Source: Devosia sp. XK-2
Lineage (GTDB): Bacteria > Pseudomonadota > Alphaproteobacteria > Rhizobiales > Devosiaceae
Assembly: GCF_037113415.1 (NCBI RefSeq)
Contig: NZ_CP146608.1
Location: forward strand, 1,136,501 to 1,200,500
DNA length: 64,000 bases
Reading direction: 5' to 3'
The translations under genes were made by a program, and so were the position numbers. This document shows positions 30,378-39,460 of this stretch, piece by piece (position 1 is the first letter of the stretch; each line of letters opens with the position of its first letter). Below the pieces are notes generated by a model. It worked only from the letters and a program-made list of their open reading frames with translations, made no database searches and was not told the origin of the DNA.

Positions 30378-30413
30378 GCCCGCGCTGACGCCAGCGCCGG
30401 GCCTGTCTTTTTT
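30378..30413 (+). terminator. Attenuator terminator before metE
   Basis: GCCCGCGCTG and CAGCGCCGGGC form a stem (one bulged C) with a short loop, followed by CTGTCTTTTTTC. It lies 70 bases upstream of the metE start and is the likely expression platform of the riboswitch. A second T6 run lies at 30350-30355. Confidence 0.7.
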
Positions 30414-30483
30414 CGCCACGCGTCCGGCCGCACCGTCTTGTCGACGGGCGATCCCGAGCGCCTATTCGCAAACGGAATTTTCC

Positions 30484-32751
30484 ATGACCCGCTCAGCCAA
30501 TCTCGGCTTTCCCCGCATCGGCCTTCATCGCGAACTCAAAAAGGCCCTCGAAGCCTTCTGGAAGGGAGAGAGCGGTGCTGCCGCGCTCCACGCGACCGCG
30601 GCCCAGCTCCGCGCCCGCCACTGGGGCCTGCAGCACGAGGCCGGGATCGAGGTGATCCCCTCCAACGACTTTTCGCTCTACGACCATGTGCTTGATACAG
30701 CGGTGCTGGTCGGCGCTATCCCGCCGCGCTTCGCCACAATTGCCGATGCCGACACCCGCTATTTCGCCATGGCCCGCGGCACCGATGCGGCGCCGGCCAT
30801 GGAGATGACCAAATGGTTCGACACCAATTATCACTTCATCGTCCCCGAACTTTATCGCGATCAGCGCTTTGCACTCGACGCCAGCAAGCCGCTCGACCAG
30901 TTCCGCGAGGCGAAGGCCTTGGGGATAAAGACACGGCCGGTGATCCTCGGGCCGGTGACATTCCTCAGCCTCGCCAAAGCCAAGGATGGCGGGTTCGATC
31001 CGCTCGACCGGCTCGAGCCACTGCTGCCGGTCTATGAGGCGCTATTGGCCCAACTCGCGGCAGAAGGGGCAGACTGGGTGCAGGTGGATGAACCGGCGCT
31101 GGTGCTCGACCTCAGCGACAGGCAGAAGGCCGCCTTCGAAACAGCCTATGCCCGGCTCGGCAAAGCCGGTCCCAAAATCCTGCTGACCACCTATTTCGGC
31201 GATCTGCGCGACAATACCGAACTGGCGGCCAATCTGCCGGTGGCGGGGCTCCATATCGATCTGGTACGTGCGCCGGGCCAGCTCGATGGCGTGTTGGAAA
31301 CCTTGCCTGCGGACAGGACACTCTCCATCGGCGTGGTCGATGGTCGCAACATCTGGCGCACCGATCTCGACGCGGCCTTTGCCTTGGTCAGCAAGGCCTG
31401 GGACCATGTCGGTCCGGACCGGCTCGAAGTCGCGCCCTCCTGTTCTTTGCTACATAGCCCGGTCGATCTTGAGGCGGAAACGGCGCTGGACGCGGAATTG
31501 AAAAGCTGGCTGGCCTTTGCCCGGCAGAAACTCGAAGAGGTCTCCGCGCTCACCCTGGCCCAGAAGCGGGGCAGGGGCGCGGCCAAAGCCACCTTCGAAG
31601 CCAGCGCCGTGGCCGTTGCGGCGCACAGGGCCTCGCCGCGCATTCATAAGCCCGCCCTCAAGGCGCGCGCCGCCGAGGCGATCCCGCTCGAGCGCGCTTC
31701 GCCCTTCGCCGTCCGCCGCGACCGGCAAAAGGCCCGGTTCGATCTGCCGGCCTATCCGACCACCACCATCGGTTCCTTCCCGCAAACGGGCGAGGTGCGC
31801 CAGGCGCGTGCCGCCTTCAAGAAAGGGCAGCTCGACCAAGCCGGCTATGACAGCTTCCTGGAACAGGAAACCGAAAGAGCCGTTCGCATTCAGGAGGCTC
31901 TGGGACTCGATGTGCTGGTGCATGGCGAATTCGAGCGCAATGACATGGTGGAATATTTCGGCGAACAGCTCGATGGCTTCGCCTTCACCAAAAACGGTTG
32001 GGTGCAATCCTATGGGTCGCGCTGCGTCAAGCCGCCACTCATCTACGGTGATGTTTCGCGCCCCGCACCGATGACAGTCCGCTGGTCGGCCTTTGCTGCT
32101 TCACTGACCGATAGGCATATGAAAGGCATGCTGACCGGACCGGTCACCATCCTGCAATGGAGCTTTGTGCGCGTCGATCAGCCCCGATCGGAAACCTGTC
32201 GCCAGATTGGCCTCGCCATCCGAGACGAGGTGCTGGACCTCGAAAAGGCGGGCATCGGCATCATCCAGATCGACGAACCGGCGCTGCGCGAAGGCCTGCC
32301 GCTGCGCCGGGCCGATTGGAACGCTTATCTCCGCTGGGCCGTGGATTGCTTCCGCCTTTCGGCTTCGGGCGTGGCCGACGACACGCAGATCCACACCCAT
32401 ATGTGCTATGCCGAGTTCAACGACATCATGCCTGCCATCGCCGAGATGGATGCCGACGTGATCTCGATTGAAACCTCGCGCTCGGACATGGAACTGCTCG
32501 AAGCCTTCGGCACGTTCAACTATCCCAACGACATCGGCCCCGGCGTCTGGGATATCCATGCACCCCGCGTCCCCGGCCGGGAGGACATGGAAGCCCTGCT
32601 GCGCAAGGCCGCTCGGGCCATTCCGCCCGACCAGCTCTGGGTCAACCCCGATTGCGGCCTCAAGACCCGCGCCTGGCCCGAGGTGAAGGCGTCACTGAAA
32701 AATCTCGTTGCAGCTGCAAAAGCGCTGCGGAACAGGGCCGCGACCGTCTGA
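30484..32751 (+). CDS. metE: Cobalamin-independent methionine synthase
   Basis: A 755-residue cytoplasmic enzyme that moves a methyl group from 5-methyltetrahydropteroyltri-glutamate to homocysteine. Zinc ligands are visible as H and C in TQIHTHMCYAEF and C in NPDCGLKTR. The N-terminal SANLGFPRIGLHRELKKALE and the IGSFPQTGEVRQARAAF region are typical. Length equals that of E. coli MetE. Its expression should be repressed by the upstream cobalamin riboswitch. A GC stem with two G-U pairs at 32762-32790 follows the stop. Confidence 0.97.
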   Translation: MTRSANLGFPRIGLHRELKKALEAFWKGESGAAALHATAAQLRARHWGLQHEAGIEVIPSNDFSLYDHVLDTAVLVGAIPPRFATIADADTRYFAMARGTDAAPAMEMTKWFDTNYHFIVPELYRDQRFALDASKPLDQFREAKALGIKTRPVILGPVTFLSLAKAKDGGFDPLDRLEPLLPVYEALLAQLAAEGADWVQVDEPALVLDLSDRQKAAFETAYARLGKAGPKILLTTYFGDLRDNTELAANLPVAGLHIDLVRAPGQLDGVLETLPADRTLSIGVVDGRNIWRTDLDAAFALVSKAWDHVGPDRLEVAPSCSLLHSPVDLEAETALDAELKSWLAFARQKLEEVSALTLAQKRGRGAAKATFEASAVAVAAHRASPRIHKPALKARAAEAIPLERASPFAVRRDRQKARFDLPAYPTTTIGSFPQTGEVRQARAAFKKGQLDQAGYDSFLEQETERAVRIQEALGLDVLVHGEFERNDMVEYFGEQLDGFAFTKNGWVQSYGSRCVKPPLIYGDVSRPAPMTVRWSAFAASLTDRHMKGMLTGPVTILQWSFVRVDQPRSETCRQIGLAIRDEVLDLEKAGIGIIQIDEPALREGLPLRRADWNAYLRWAVDCFRLSASGVADDTQIHTHMCYAEFNDIMPAIAEMDADVISIETSRSDMELLEAFGTFNYPNDIGPGVWDIHAPRVPGREDMEALLRKAARAIPPDQLWVNPDCGLKTRAWPEVKASLKNLVAAAKALRNRAATV

Positions 32752-32761
32752 CAATCCCTTT

Positions 32762-32790
32762 CGCCGTCGTTCCCAAAAGGAGCGGCGGCG
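32762..32790 (+). terminator. Hairpin after metE
   Basis: CGCCGTCGTTCC (32762-32773) pairs with GGAGCGGCGGCG (32779-32790) through ten Watson-Crick and two G-U pairs around a five-base loop. No T-run follows. Confidence 0.5.
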
Positions 32791-32970
32791 AGCGATTCTG
32801 GAGCGATGTCTTAGGGCCATCGCAACGAATGTGTGGAACGGCGTTGCGGAAGGGGGCCACGGCAGGTTTTCGGAAAGGGACTGGCTGGGGAACCTGGATT
32901 CGGAGCAAAATTCAGGCTCTGCCTAATCATCGGAAAATAAAAGAGAAATGCCTTAACAAGGTCATGATAA

Positions 32971-33310
32971 CAATCGGGTCGGGCAACGGTAACCCTGACC
33001 TTCGTGCTGGGCGAAAGCTCGCTGAACAAGGCCCAGGAAGTTCGCGACAAGCTCGATCCTGTGCGGTCGGGTTTCCCGGCCGCAGTTGGCGATCCTCAGG
33101 TTCTGCGCTTCAGCCTCGATTCCAGCCCCATCATGTCGCTTGCTGTCAGGTCCGACACGATGACCGATCGCGATCTCACCGCGCTGGCCAAAAACGTTAT
33201 TGCAAAGCGTATCGCCAATATTCCCGGCGTTGGTAGCGCCACCGTCGTCGGTGGCACACCGCGTCAGCTCAACGTTAATGTCGATCCGTTTGAGACGGCT
33301 GCGCCTGACC
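32971..33310 (+). pseudogene. Fragment of an RND efflux pump (AcrB/MexB-like porter domain)
   Basis: In one frame from 32971, with no start codon, the translation reads ATVTLTFVLGESSLNKAQEV, then QVLRFSLDSSPIMSLAV and NIPGVGSATVVGGTPRQLNV. This matches only about 110 residues of the first porter subdomain of HAE1-type RND pumps; the membrane helices and the rest are absent. After VDPFE the similarity stops abruptly. It is a remnant of a gene that would be about 1,030 residues long. Confidence 0.8.
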
Positions 33311-33581
33311 GACAGACAATCTCCGCTTTGCAAGGCGAATGGAAAAGCGGCGCCTCATTCTGGAGACAGACGCTCACTCAACCGCGCGTTTCGGTCGGGT
33401 CGGTTTGTTGACTAGATGGTGAAGAGGAGGTCGTGCTGGGCCAATGGGGCGTCGCACCCACCAGATCGACCGCTCGCACGCCCCATTATGAACCGCCGGT
33501 CCGGGCACAAGATGCGCCCTCTGCCGCCCAATATCGATCGGGTGTGACGGAGGGCGAGCACCGCTGGCCTCTTCTTAATCG

Positions 33582-34061
33582 CTATTGAGCGGGCGGCTCG
33601 CCAGCGACTTCCGCCGCCGATTGCAAGGGCGCTTCCATCGCTGCGTCCCGTTCAGTGACTTCACCTTCTTCGATCACCTCCCCATCTTCCACGACGGGCA
33701 GCTCGATCGGATCAAGCCCAGAAAGCATGCGCGCGCACAACGTGGCGGTGGGTCTGGCGACTGCCTCCCTGTCCGGCATGACAGCCCAACCACCGCTCTC
33801 GATGAAGGTACGTTGCTGTGAAGAACTCTCGATCTGTTTGATTTCTGTCAGGTTTTCTCTTGCGGCCTCGTCGGCCAGGAAGTTCTGGACGCATATTGCG
33901 GCCGCGAGATCCGTGCGACTGGTATCTGCCGCGGCTTGTGCACGGGCGTCCGCAGAACCGCCCGTGACCCAGCCTCCCCACATAAAGCCGACGATGGCCA
34001 CGGCAATGCCTCCGGCCACCGCGCCATAGGCCGCGGGCTTAATCCATTCAGGGGTGTTCAT
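33582..34061 (-). CDS. Hypothetical membrane-anchored protein
   Basis: A 159-residue protein of unknown function. A single N-terminal membrane segment (AAYGAVAGGIAVAIVGFMWGG, starting near residue 10) is followed by a periplasmic helical part with two Cys (AAICVQNFL, TATLCARML). An acidic, low-complexity tail follows from about residue 120. Similar anchored proteins are frequent in Rhizobiales. Confidence 0.72.
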   Translation of the reverse strand: MNTPEWIKPAAYGAVAGGIAVAIVGFMWGGWVTGGSADARAQAAADTSRTDLAAAICVQNFLADEAARENLTEIKQIESSSQQRTFIESGGWAVMPDREAVARPTATLCARMLSGLDPIELPVVEDGEVIEEGEVTERDAAMEAPLQSAAEVAGEPPAQ

Positions 34062-34447
34062 GATGGTCCGATCAGTTCGGAGTGGACGGCATGATCGCCG
34101 CCTATTTGGACTATAACATATCGTCAGTGGTAATCCTAATGACGCGGGCCGGGGCCTAAAAGGCTCTTGGTCCTGCGTGTCCGTGAGAACGGATGATAGT
34201 CGGGATTGGGCCCAAGAGCCGGTCCATCACCGCGTTCTTGCAGGCGTCTTCAATTCACAGCGGACAGGGTGGCCCCCCTGAGTATGCGCCCTGCCAACGA
34301 AGACGCGTAACCATAAGTTGTGCGCTCCCCGCCCTGCGAAGTAGCGAACATTGCCCGAAAGAATATCGACTGCGGCCGATAGATGAAGCTTCGGCGGCAG
34401 CTTAGCAGGTGCTTTCGGGCCGCACGCTTTCCATATAGGCTTCTGAA
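34062..34447. other. Intergenic region
   Basis: This stretch of 386 bases holds no supported gene. GGCTCTTGG (about 34161-34169) and CCAAGAGCC (about 34212-34220) form an inverted repeat. Promoters for the flanking divergent genes must lie here but were not resolved. Confidence 0.45.
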
Positions 34448-34630
34448 ATGACAATCGGAGCTTCACCAATTGAACGCGCCTTCCAGCTCGCTGGTAGCGG
34501 CAAATTTCGCACGGTCGGCGAAATTAAGTCTGCCCTAAGGGCGGAAGGATATGACATATCCACTGTCACGGGCGGCGTTCTCTCGAGACAGTTACGCGCA
34601 TTGGTGGCGCCGAAGAAGCCGAATAAATAG
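34448..34630 (+). CDS. Small conserved-looking protein, 60 residues
   Basis: The product has a helix-rich pattern: SPIERAFQLAGSGKF, EIKSALRAEGYD and a final LSRQLRALVAPKKPNK. The spacing (IERAF, GxF, EI, L..EGY, LxRQL) is that of short uncharacterised proteins frequent in Rhizobiales. It has no Cys or signal and could be a small nucleic-acid or protein binder. Function is unknown. Confidence 0.6.
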   Translation: MTIGASPIERAFQLAGSGKFRTVGEIKSALRAEGYDISTVTGGVLSRQLRALVAPKKPNK

Positions 34631-34821
34631 GTTGCCTTGTCGGCAGTACATATTGATGCAATAAAGGCATCATACGTTTTCAGCCCAAGTCGGCTGCCTC
34701 TAGCCGGTTCTTTCCGGTCCTTGGCTCACTGATCCACTTTGCGAACGTTTATAGGCCCTTTTGCATGTCGCGAAGGGAAACGCTCGTTTTGCTTTGGCTC
34801 CGAGCTTCAAGGAATATCCAT

Positions 34822-35037
34822 ATGGCTGGCTTCACCGGCACCGTCAAATTCTTCAACACCACCAAGGGTTTTGGCTTCATCACCCCCGACAATGGCGGCA
34901 AGGACCACTTCGTCCATATCTCCGCAGTTCAGAACTCGGGCGTGGACGGCCTCTACGAAAACGACAAGCTTTCCTATGAAATTGAATCTGGGCGCGATGG
35001 TCGTGAATCGGCGATCAACCTGGTCTTGCAGAAGTAA
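34822..35037 (+). CDS. cspA: Cold-shock domain protein
   Basis: A 71-residue single cold-shock domain. RNA-binding motifs are KGFGFITPD (RNP1) and HFVHIS (RNP2), with the GTVKFFN start. It probably binds single-stranded RNA or DNA as a chaperone. The ATG at 34822 follows AAGGA; an in-frame extension upstream is rejected. A perfect terminator follows. Confidence 0.96.
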   Translation: MAGFTGTVKFFNTTKGFGFITPDNGGKDHFVHISAVQNSGVDGLYENDKLSYEIESGRDGRESAINLVLQK

Positions 35038-35060
35038 GCTTCAGCACCGCAGTTTCAGAA

Positions 35061-35084
35061 GGCCGCCTCTGGGCGGCCTTTTTT
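35061..35084 (+). terminator. Rho-independent terminator after the cold-shock gene
   Basis: GGCCGCC (35061-35067) pairs with GGCGGCC (35072-35078) over a four-base loop, followed by six T residues. Confidence 0.92.
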
Positions 35085-35107
35085 GTGCGGCTACGTAAAA
35101 ATGTCGC

Positions 35108-35944
35108 TTAATCGTTCGGCTTGCCTTCGGGTGTCAATTCTGGAGCTTCTTCCGTGATCACTTTGAAGTTTACCAGTGTGTTGGGTCCAAATGTCAGCGT
35201 CAAAGGCACGTCCTCCGCGTCACGTCCGCGCGCCACTAAAATGCGTCCAATCCTGGGATCGTTGTTTCGTGGATCAAATGTGTGCCAGGTCCCGCCGAGA
35301 AAAACTTCGAGCCAGGCTGCGAAGTCTTGCGGCGCATAGGGTGGCGGCAGGCCGATATCGCTGACATAGCCTGTGCAATAGCGCGCAGGAATATTGAGGC
35401 AGCGCATGAGCGTAATGGCCAGATGCGCAAAATCCCTGCAGACCCCGACACCCTCATTATAGGCCTCATATGCCGTGCGTGTTGGCCTAGAATGATCATA
35501 GTCGAAACGCAGGTGCCCGTGAACAAAGTCCACAACGGCTTGCACCCGCTCACGGCCCAGCGGCGTTGGGCCGAACACCTTCCAGGCAAAATCGGAAAGC
35601 AGCGAGGTTTCGCAGAAGCGGCTGCCAAGGAGGAACTGTAGACACTCGGCCGGCAGTCGCTGAATCGGTAGCTGTTCGACATTGGGGGTGGCTTCGTCCC
35701 ATTGGCCGCTATCGCGGACAACCGTCTGTGTTCTCAGCGTTAGCAGACCTGCTGGTCCCACAAGACGATTGCACCAGTTGCCAAAACTGTCCCGATAGCC
35801 TTCCACTTCCAGCGGCGGGTCCGTCACCAAATGGTCTGGCGTCTCGAGGTCAGCGACGCGCGATGAGTGGACGTTGAGAATGGAAATAATTGGCGTTGCC
35901 TGGGCAAGCTCAAAAGTGAGCTGGCAGCCGACGAGTATACGCAT
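35108..35944 (-). CDS. Transglutaminase-like cysteine peptidase family protein
   Basis: A 278-residue protein with an N-terminal beta region (MRILVGCQLTFEL) and a transglutaminase core. The catalytic triad is visible: Cys in EGVGVCRDFAHLA, His and Asp in TWHTFDPRNN. YDHSRPTRTAYEAYN precedes the Cys as in bacterial homologues. AAGGAG lies before the ATG. No signal peptide, so it is probably cytoplasmic; the substrate is unknown. A 28-codon upstream extension is unlikely. Confidence 0.88.
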   Translation of the reverse strand: MRILVGCQLTFELAQATPIISILNVHSSRVADLETPDHLVTDPPLEVEGYRDSFGNWCNRLVGPAGLLTLRTQTVVRDSGQWDEATPNVEQLPIQRLPAECLQFLLGSRFCETSLLSDFAWKVFGPTPLGRERVQAVVDFVHGHLRFDYDHSRPTRTAYEAYNEGVGVCRDFAHLAITLMRCLNIPARYCTGYVSDIGLPPPYAPQDFAAWLEVFLGGTWHTFDPRNNDPRIGRILVARGRDAEDVPLTLTFGPNTLVNFKVITEEAPELTPEGKPND

Positions 35945-36003
35945 CGGCGAACTCCTTGGAGTAACGATCGTCTGGGATTGAGCTGCGCCCCCGCTATTCA
36001 GTG

Positions 36004-36264
36004 TCAGGAGTATCCAGACCGGATGCACGATTGCTGGTCTTTCCGCATTGCCTCACTCAGGTCATGGGCAGTGACGGGCATGGCCTCGACGTATCCTGGG
36101 TAAGGCAGAACAATGCTCAAAGTCGAGCGTGAGGCGGCCCACATCACATCGAGCTGTTCTTCGTAAACGAGAACTTCGAAAGTGCCCTTCGCGTGGGGCT
36201 GAGCCATGCCAGGCAGCACGAAGTTGTGTTGAAACGTCACCAACCGGCTAGAGTGTTCGCCCAT
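36004..36264 (-). CDS. Small protein, TFxHxFxLPGM family (copy 1)
   Basis: An 86-residue protein. The core VTFQHNFVLPGMAQPHAKGT followed by a VYEEQLDV strand is related to the protein at 54930-55217 (TFRHAFKLPGM). Mostly beta-strands are predicted by eye. AGGAGA lies before the ATG. It is divergent from another small gene (36754-37071) that also has a counterpart beside the second copy. Function is unknown. Confidence 0.7.
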   Translation of the reverse strand: MGEHSSRLVTFQHNFVLPGMAQPHAKGTFEVLVYEEQLDVMWAASRSTLSIVLPYPGYVEAMPVTAHDLSEAMRKDQQSCIRSGYS

Positions 36265-36415
36265 CGGGATTCTCCTTTGCCAGAATATGCAAAGGAAGAC
36301 CCGGCCTGTCTCGTTCCCGGCTGAAGCGAGGATAGTCATCGTGTTTGGGTGCGCGAACCCGATTTTCGGATTGGCCGGGGCGACGAAATGGTATGACCTT
36401 GGTGGGGAATGTCAT
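36248..36415 (-). CDS. Possible small basic protein, 55 residues
   Basis: From ATG 36415 the frame gives a product with TKVIPFRRPGQSENRV near its N-terminus and many Arg and Pro residues. Its end overlaps the start of the next gene by 17 bases. The ribosome site (AGAAGAG) is weak. VIPFRRP-type starts are common in short rhizobial proteins, but the case is weak. Confidence 0.3.
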   Translation of the reverse strand: MTFPTKVIPFRRPGQSENRVRAPKHDDYPRFSRERDRPGLPLHILAKENPDGRTL

Positions 36416-36753
36416 TCTAATCTCTTCTCTCATCCTGTTGTGGTGGCACGGTTTATTTTCCAAATTTTCAACGCTCGCACGGTGGGCAGCGAGAAAGTTA
36501 TTGCGACATTATCGAATAAAATAATTTAACGGGAACAATATAATTTTGATGATTGTTCGATTGATGACGGCCTTATATCACGGCATTTTCCTTCGTGCAT
36601 GCTAATAGTATTTATTTATTCTGTTTTAGAATTCTCTGGTGGGAAATGAGTTCCGAAATCGGGCAGTATTGCTGCCTTGATAACGCGCCTTGAGGTTACG
36701 ACGTGTATGGATGAGCGTCGAAGGTGGCACGATGCGTCATCAAGGAGATCAAG
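36416..36753. other. AT-rich divergent intergenic region
   Basis: The stretch is markedly AT-rich compared with the window. It contains GAACAAT (36533-36539) and ATTGTTC (36552-36558), a perfect inverted repeat with a 12-base spacer, as a possible operator. No gene is seen apart from the uncertain small frame at its left edge. Confidence 0.45.
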
Positions 36754-37071
36754 ATGTTCAGTTCCAAGAATGGTGAGTCCCGGGGGGCGTCGCTCCACAA
36801 GACACTCTTGCGAGCAGCCGCCCGTACCGAATGGCCATCGATTGGACCGTCGGAACTCGCTCCCGTGAAAACCGAGAATGAATTGGTTGCTGTGGTGTCA
36901 GCGAAAACCGGGCGGACGCTGGCCGAAGCAACCGTTGAGGTTCGCAGATGGATGCAGCGGCAAAACATGCGGCCGGACATCGGTACCGGGTTTCTGGCCC
37001 GTCGCCCCGTTTCGCGATGGGAAAACGAGGGGGGAGCCTTGGGCACTTTTATCGATAAATCCGCGACCTAG
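36754..37071 (+). CDS. Small protein, WMQRQNMRPD family (copy 1)
   Basis: A 105-residue protein with an AAGGAG ribosome site. Its C-terminal half has VRRWMQRQNMRPD, ARRPVSRWENEGGAL and a final DKS. An ungapped comparison by eye with the 105-residue protein at 54513-54830 gives 67 identical positions (64 percent). The family is not one I can name. Basic and aromatic residues suggest nucleic-acid or membrane contact, but nothing decides this. Confidence 0.75.
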   Translation: MFSSKNGESRGASLHKTLLRAAARTEWPSIGPSELAPVKTENELVAVVSAKTGRTLAEATVEVRRWMQRQNMRPDIGTGFLARRPVSRWENEGGALGTFIDKSAT

Positions 37072-37105
37072 CCAAGATGGTCGGACCCCAGAACCGACCC
37101 AGCAT

Positions 37106-37339
37106 ATGCAGATGAAAGTCAATATTTTCGTCGCAGAAGTGGATGGCAATATAGGTGGCCCGCCAGAGGTTCTTGTCCTTCCGGCGGCCACCAACGCCGA
37201 AATACCCAAAGGCTTCCGAGATGGACATTGGACGTTTCTTTGTACCACCGACTCAGGAAACAAACTGCTCGGACGCTCCGTCCAAACTCTTGAGGGAGAA
37301 CTTACCCTGAATGGCTACGTGATCATATCATCACCATAG
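37106..37339 (+). CDS. Small hypothetical protein, 77 residues
   Basis: The product looks like a mixed beta-alpha domain (VNIFVAEVDGNIGG, ATNAEIPKGFRDGHWTFL, LNGYVIISSP). It begins 34 bases after the previous gene on the same strand. An ATG two codons later is equally possible. The ribosome site is poor. No counterpart is seen beside the second copy of the neighbouring family. Confidence 0.5.
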   Translation: MQMKVNIFVAEVDGNIGGPPEVLVLPAATNAEIPKGFRDGHWTFLCTTDSGNKLLGRSVQTLEGELTLNGYVIISSP

Positions 37340-37480
37340 CCGCTATTGTTGTGCGGGCCGCATCACCGACCTTTCGGTCGCCGTCTCAGGGAAATAATCA
37401 TGAGTTTTCTGGGACCTGTCTCCGACTGCCACGCCACAATCGTTCGCCCATTGGCCGATGTTGGCCAAAGGAGAACAAAA

Positions 37481-38021
37481 ATGGGTATCTCACAATATGA
37501 CCCCGCCGCCAGAGGTCGGCCGGCGTGGAACGCCGGTCGGCAATTCGGAGCCAAGCGGGCGCTCAAGGTCCGGTAGATCTGGGCAATCCGGTTCTTTCTG
37601 GATCGGGAGAGCCGGATGCGCGACCGAGCGCTGTTTGATCTGGCTATCGACAGCAAGTTGCGTGGTTGCGATCTTGTCAAACTTTAGATCGGTACGCTGG
37701 CCGCCGGTCACGACATTCGTGCCCGAGCGATGGTGATCCAGCAGAAGACCGGCCGGACCGGTGCAGTTCGAGATCACGAGCGATGCGAGAACAAGCTTGC
37801 TGGCGTGGCTCGAAAGGCGAGGGGGCTCGGTAGAGGATCCCGCCTTTCCAAGTCGAGCCGATCCGAACGCCCACCTGAGCACCAGGCAATATGCCCGGTT
37901 GGCGGATGAGTGAGTGACTGCCATCGATCTCCGTAAGAAGGAGGGTAGGATGGCACCATTCGCTCCGGCGCACCAAGGTCTCGCTCATCTACAAGGCAAC
38001 TGGTAATCTGCACGCCAGAAC
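37481..38021 (+). pseudogene. Broken tyrosine recombinase/integrase gene
   Basis: A good start (AAAGGAG then ATG 37481) gives GISQYDPAARGRPAWNAGRQ and GAKRALKVR, then a TAG. The same frame continues as WAIRFFLDRESRMRDRALFD and DSKLRGCDLVK, then another stop. Shifted frames continue as VQFEITSDARTSLLAWLERR, HLSTRQYARLADE and HSLRRTKVSLIYKATGNL. The last holds the H-x-x-R region of the catalytic domain; the final part with the catalytic Tyr is missing. At least two in-frame stops and two frameshifts make it non-functional. Confidence 0.85.
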
Positions 38022-38370
38022 TCGACCGCAACGGGGTCCCGTATCGCCAATGCCGAGCGGTACGGTTCGATCATTGCAGCATCTGCCGATGTCGTGCAGA
38101 TTAGCATGAAAAAACGGGCAAGACGGCTCCGGGCGCGGGTGCAATGCCGAAGATGGTGCCGTGCGCAATCTTCTGATTGCTGGTTCGCGAGAGCCAGCCA
38201 TGGCGGTAGATCGTTTTATTTGCTTGCGCTTGCTGTGCGATGACCAAAGCCAGCATGTCGCCGCCTTAATGTTGACAGCAGTCAATTTCCGCCGACCTAT
38301 TAAGGTCGGTTCGTATTCGCGACAGTTCTGGAAGAATAACTTGGCAGTACAAAAAATGGAGTGATCGCAT
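38022..38370. other. Intergenic region with an operator-like palindrome
   Basis: The stretch lies between the integrase remnant and the AraC gene and has no supported gene. CCGACCT (38292-38298) and AGGTCGG (38303-38309) form a perfect inverted repeat with a four-base loop about 62 bases before the AraC-type gene. It could be an operator or a small hairpin. Confidence 0.5.
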
Positions 38371-39357
38371 TTGACGGTGGGGCACTTTTATCGACTGGCA
38401 TTTGAAGAAGCTGGTCCGCATGAAGCAGGAAAGTTTCTTGAGATCGTTGAACCGCATATCGGTCTTTTCATGGACCGGCACGAGGATGAGCGGATGTCGT
38501 TGGATTATTCGCTGCGTGTCATGCCGGGCGCTTATGTCAGTTCAGAACGGCTGTCGGGTGTCGCTGCCGTACGTCAGAAAGCACATGTTGCCCGGGACGG
38601 GAATGACGATCTGAGCCTGCTTGTGCCGCGTGGGCGACAACCGATCCGCATGCACTTGCCTGACCGCCCTCACGGACAGGATGACGTTGTCGTTCGCGCA
38701 GGAGGCCCAGTGCTCCTCAGGGGCAATGAGGAAAGGTTTCGCGCATGGGCGCTAGGGAGTGACAGCCAAGTCATATGCGTCCCTCGCGCACAGGTGGCAG
38801 AGGGTGTCAGCGACCTCAATCATCTCCTCTATGGCGGCGTGCCGCAGTCTGCTGCGCTCCACCTCCTTTGCAGCTATGCAAGGACACTTTCCAGCGATAT
38901 CGGGCCACTCGACAGCAACATGCTTCCCCAGGTCAAGAAGACGCTGACCGATCTCTTCATTCTGGCGCTCGGCCCGACCCGAGATGCCGCGGAGGCGACA
39001 AAGAACAGCGCGCGGGCGGCAAAGCTTGCCTGGATCAAGGCGGACATCGAGGCCAATCTTGCGCATCCGGAATTGAGCCTGGACTGGCTTTCCGGCAGGC
39101 ACGGCATTTCACCGCGAGCGATCCGCGACCTGTTTTACGCAGCGGGCGCGAACTTTACAGATCATGTGCTCACCAAAAGACTGGAGCGAGCCCATGGGTT
39201 GCTGTCCAGCCCTGCTCTGCGCCATCGCAGCATTACGGCAATCGCCTATGAATGCGGTTTTGGCGATCTGTCATGGTTCAATCATGCATTTCGCCGTCGC
39301 TATGCGATGACCCCGTCGGATTTACGCGCTTCAGGACTTGCAGACCCTTCCGCCTGA
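38371..39357 (+). CDS. AraC-family transcriptional regulator
   Basis: A 328-residue protein starting at TTG. The last 100 residues form an AraC/XylS double helix-turn-helix: LSLDWLSGRHGISPRAIRDLF, then HRSITAIAYECGFGDLSWFN and the typical FRRRYAMTPSDLR end. The N-terminal part resembles an AraC_binding_2-type ligand domain. The ligand is unknown. It lies 104 bases before the autotransporter gene on the same strand, so it may regulate it. Confidence 0.88.
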   Translation: MTVGHFYRLAFEEAGPHEAGKFLEIVEPHIGLFMDRHEDERMSLDYSLRVMPGAYVSSERLSGVAAVRQKAHVARDGNDDLSLLVPRGRQPIRMHLPDRPHGQDDVVVRAGGPVLLRGNEERFRAWALGSDSQVICVPRAQVAEGVSDLNHLLYGGVPQSAALHLLCSYARTLSSDIGPLDSNMLPQVKKTLTDLFILALGPTRDAAEATKNSARAAKLAWIKADIEANLAHPELSLDWLSGRHGISPRAIRDLFYAAGANFTDHVLTKRLERAHGLLSSPALRHRSITAIAYECGFGDLSWFNHAFRRRYAMTPSDLRASGLADPSA

Positions 39358-39460
39358 AATCTCCCATAGCGGCTCTCACCCCTGCCGCATCCCCCAAGTC
39401 TGAATCTTCGCGACGCATTATCCCTCATGCAGCAACGTAATGCATTGGGGACACATATCG

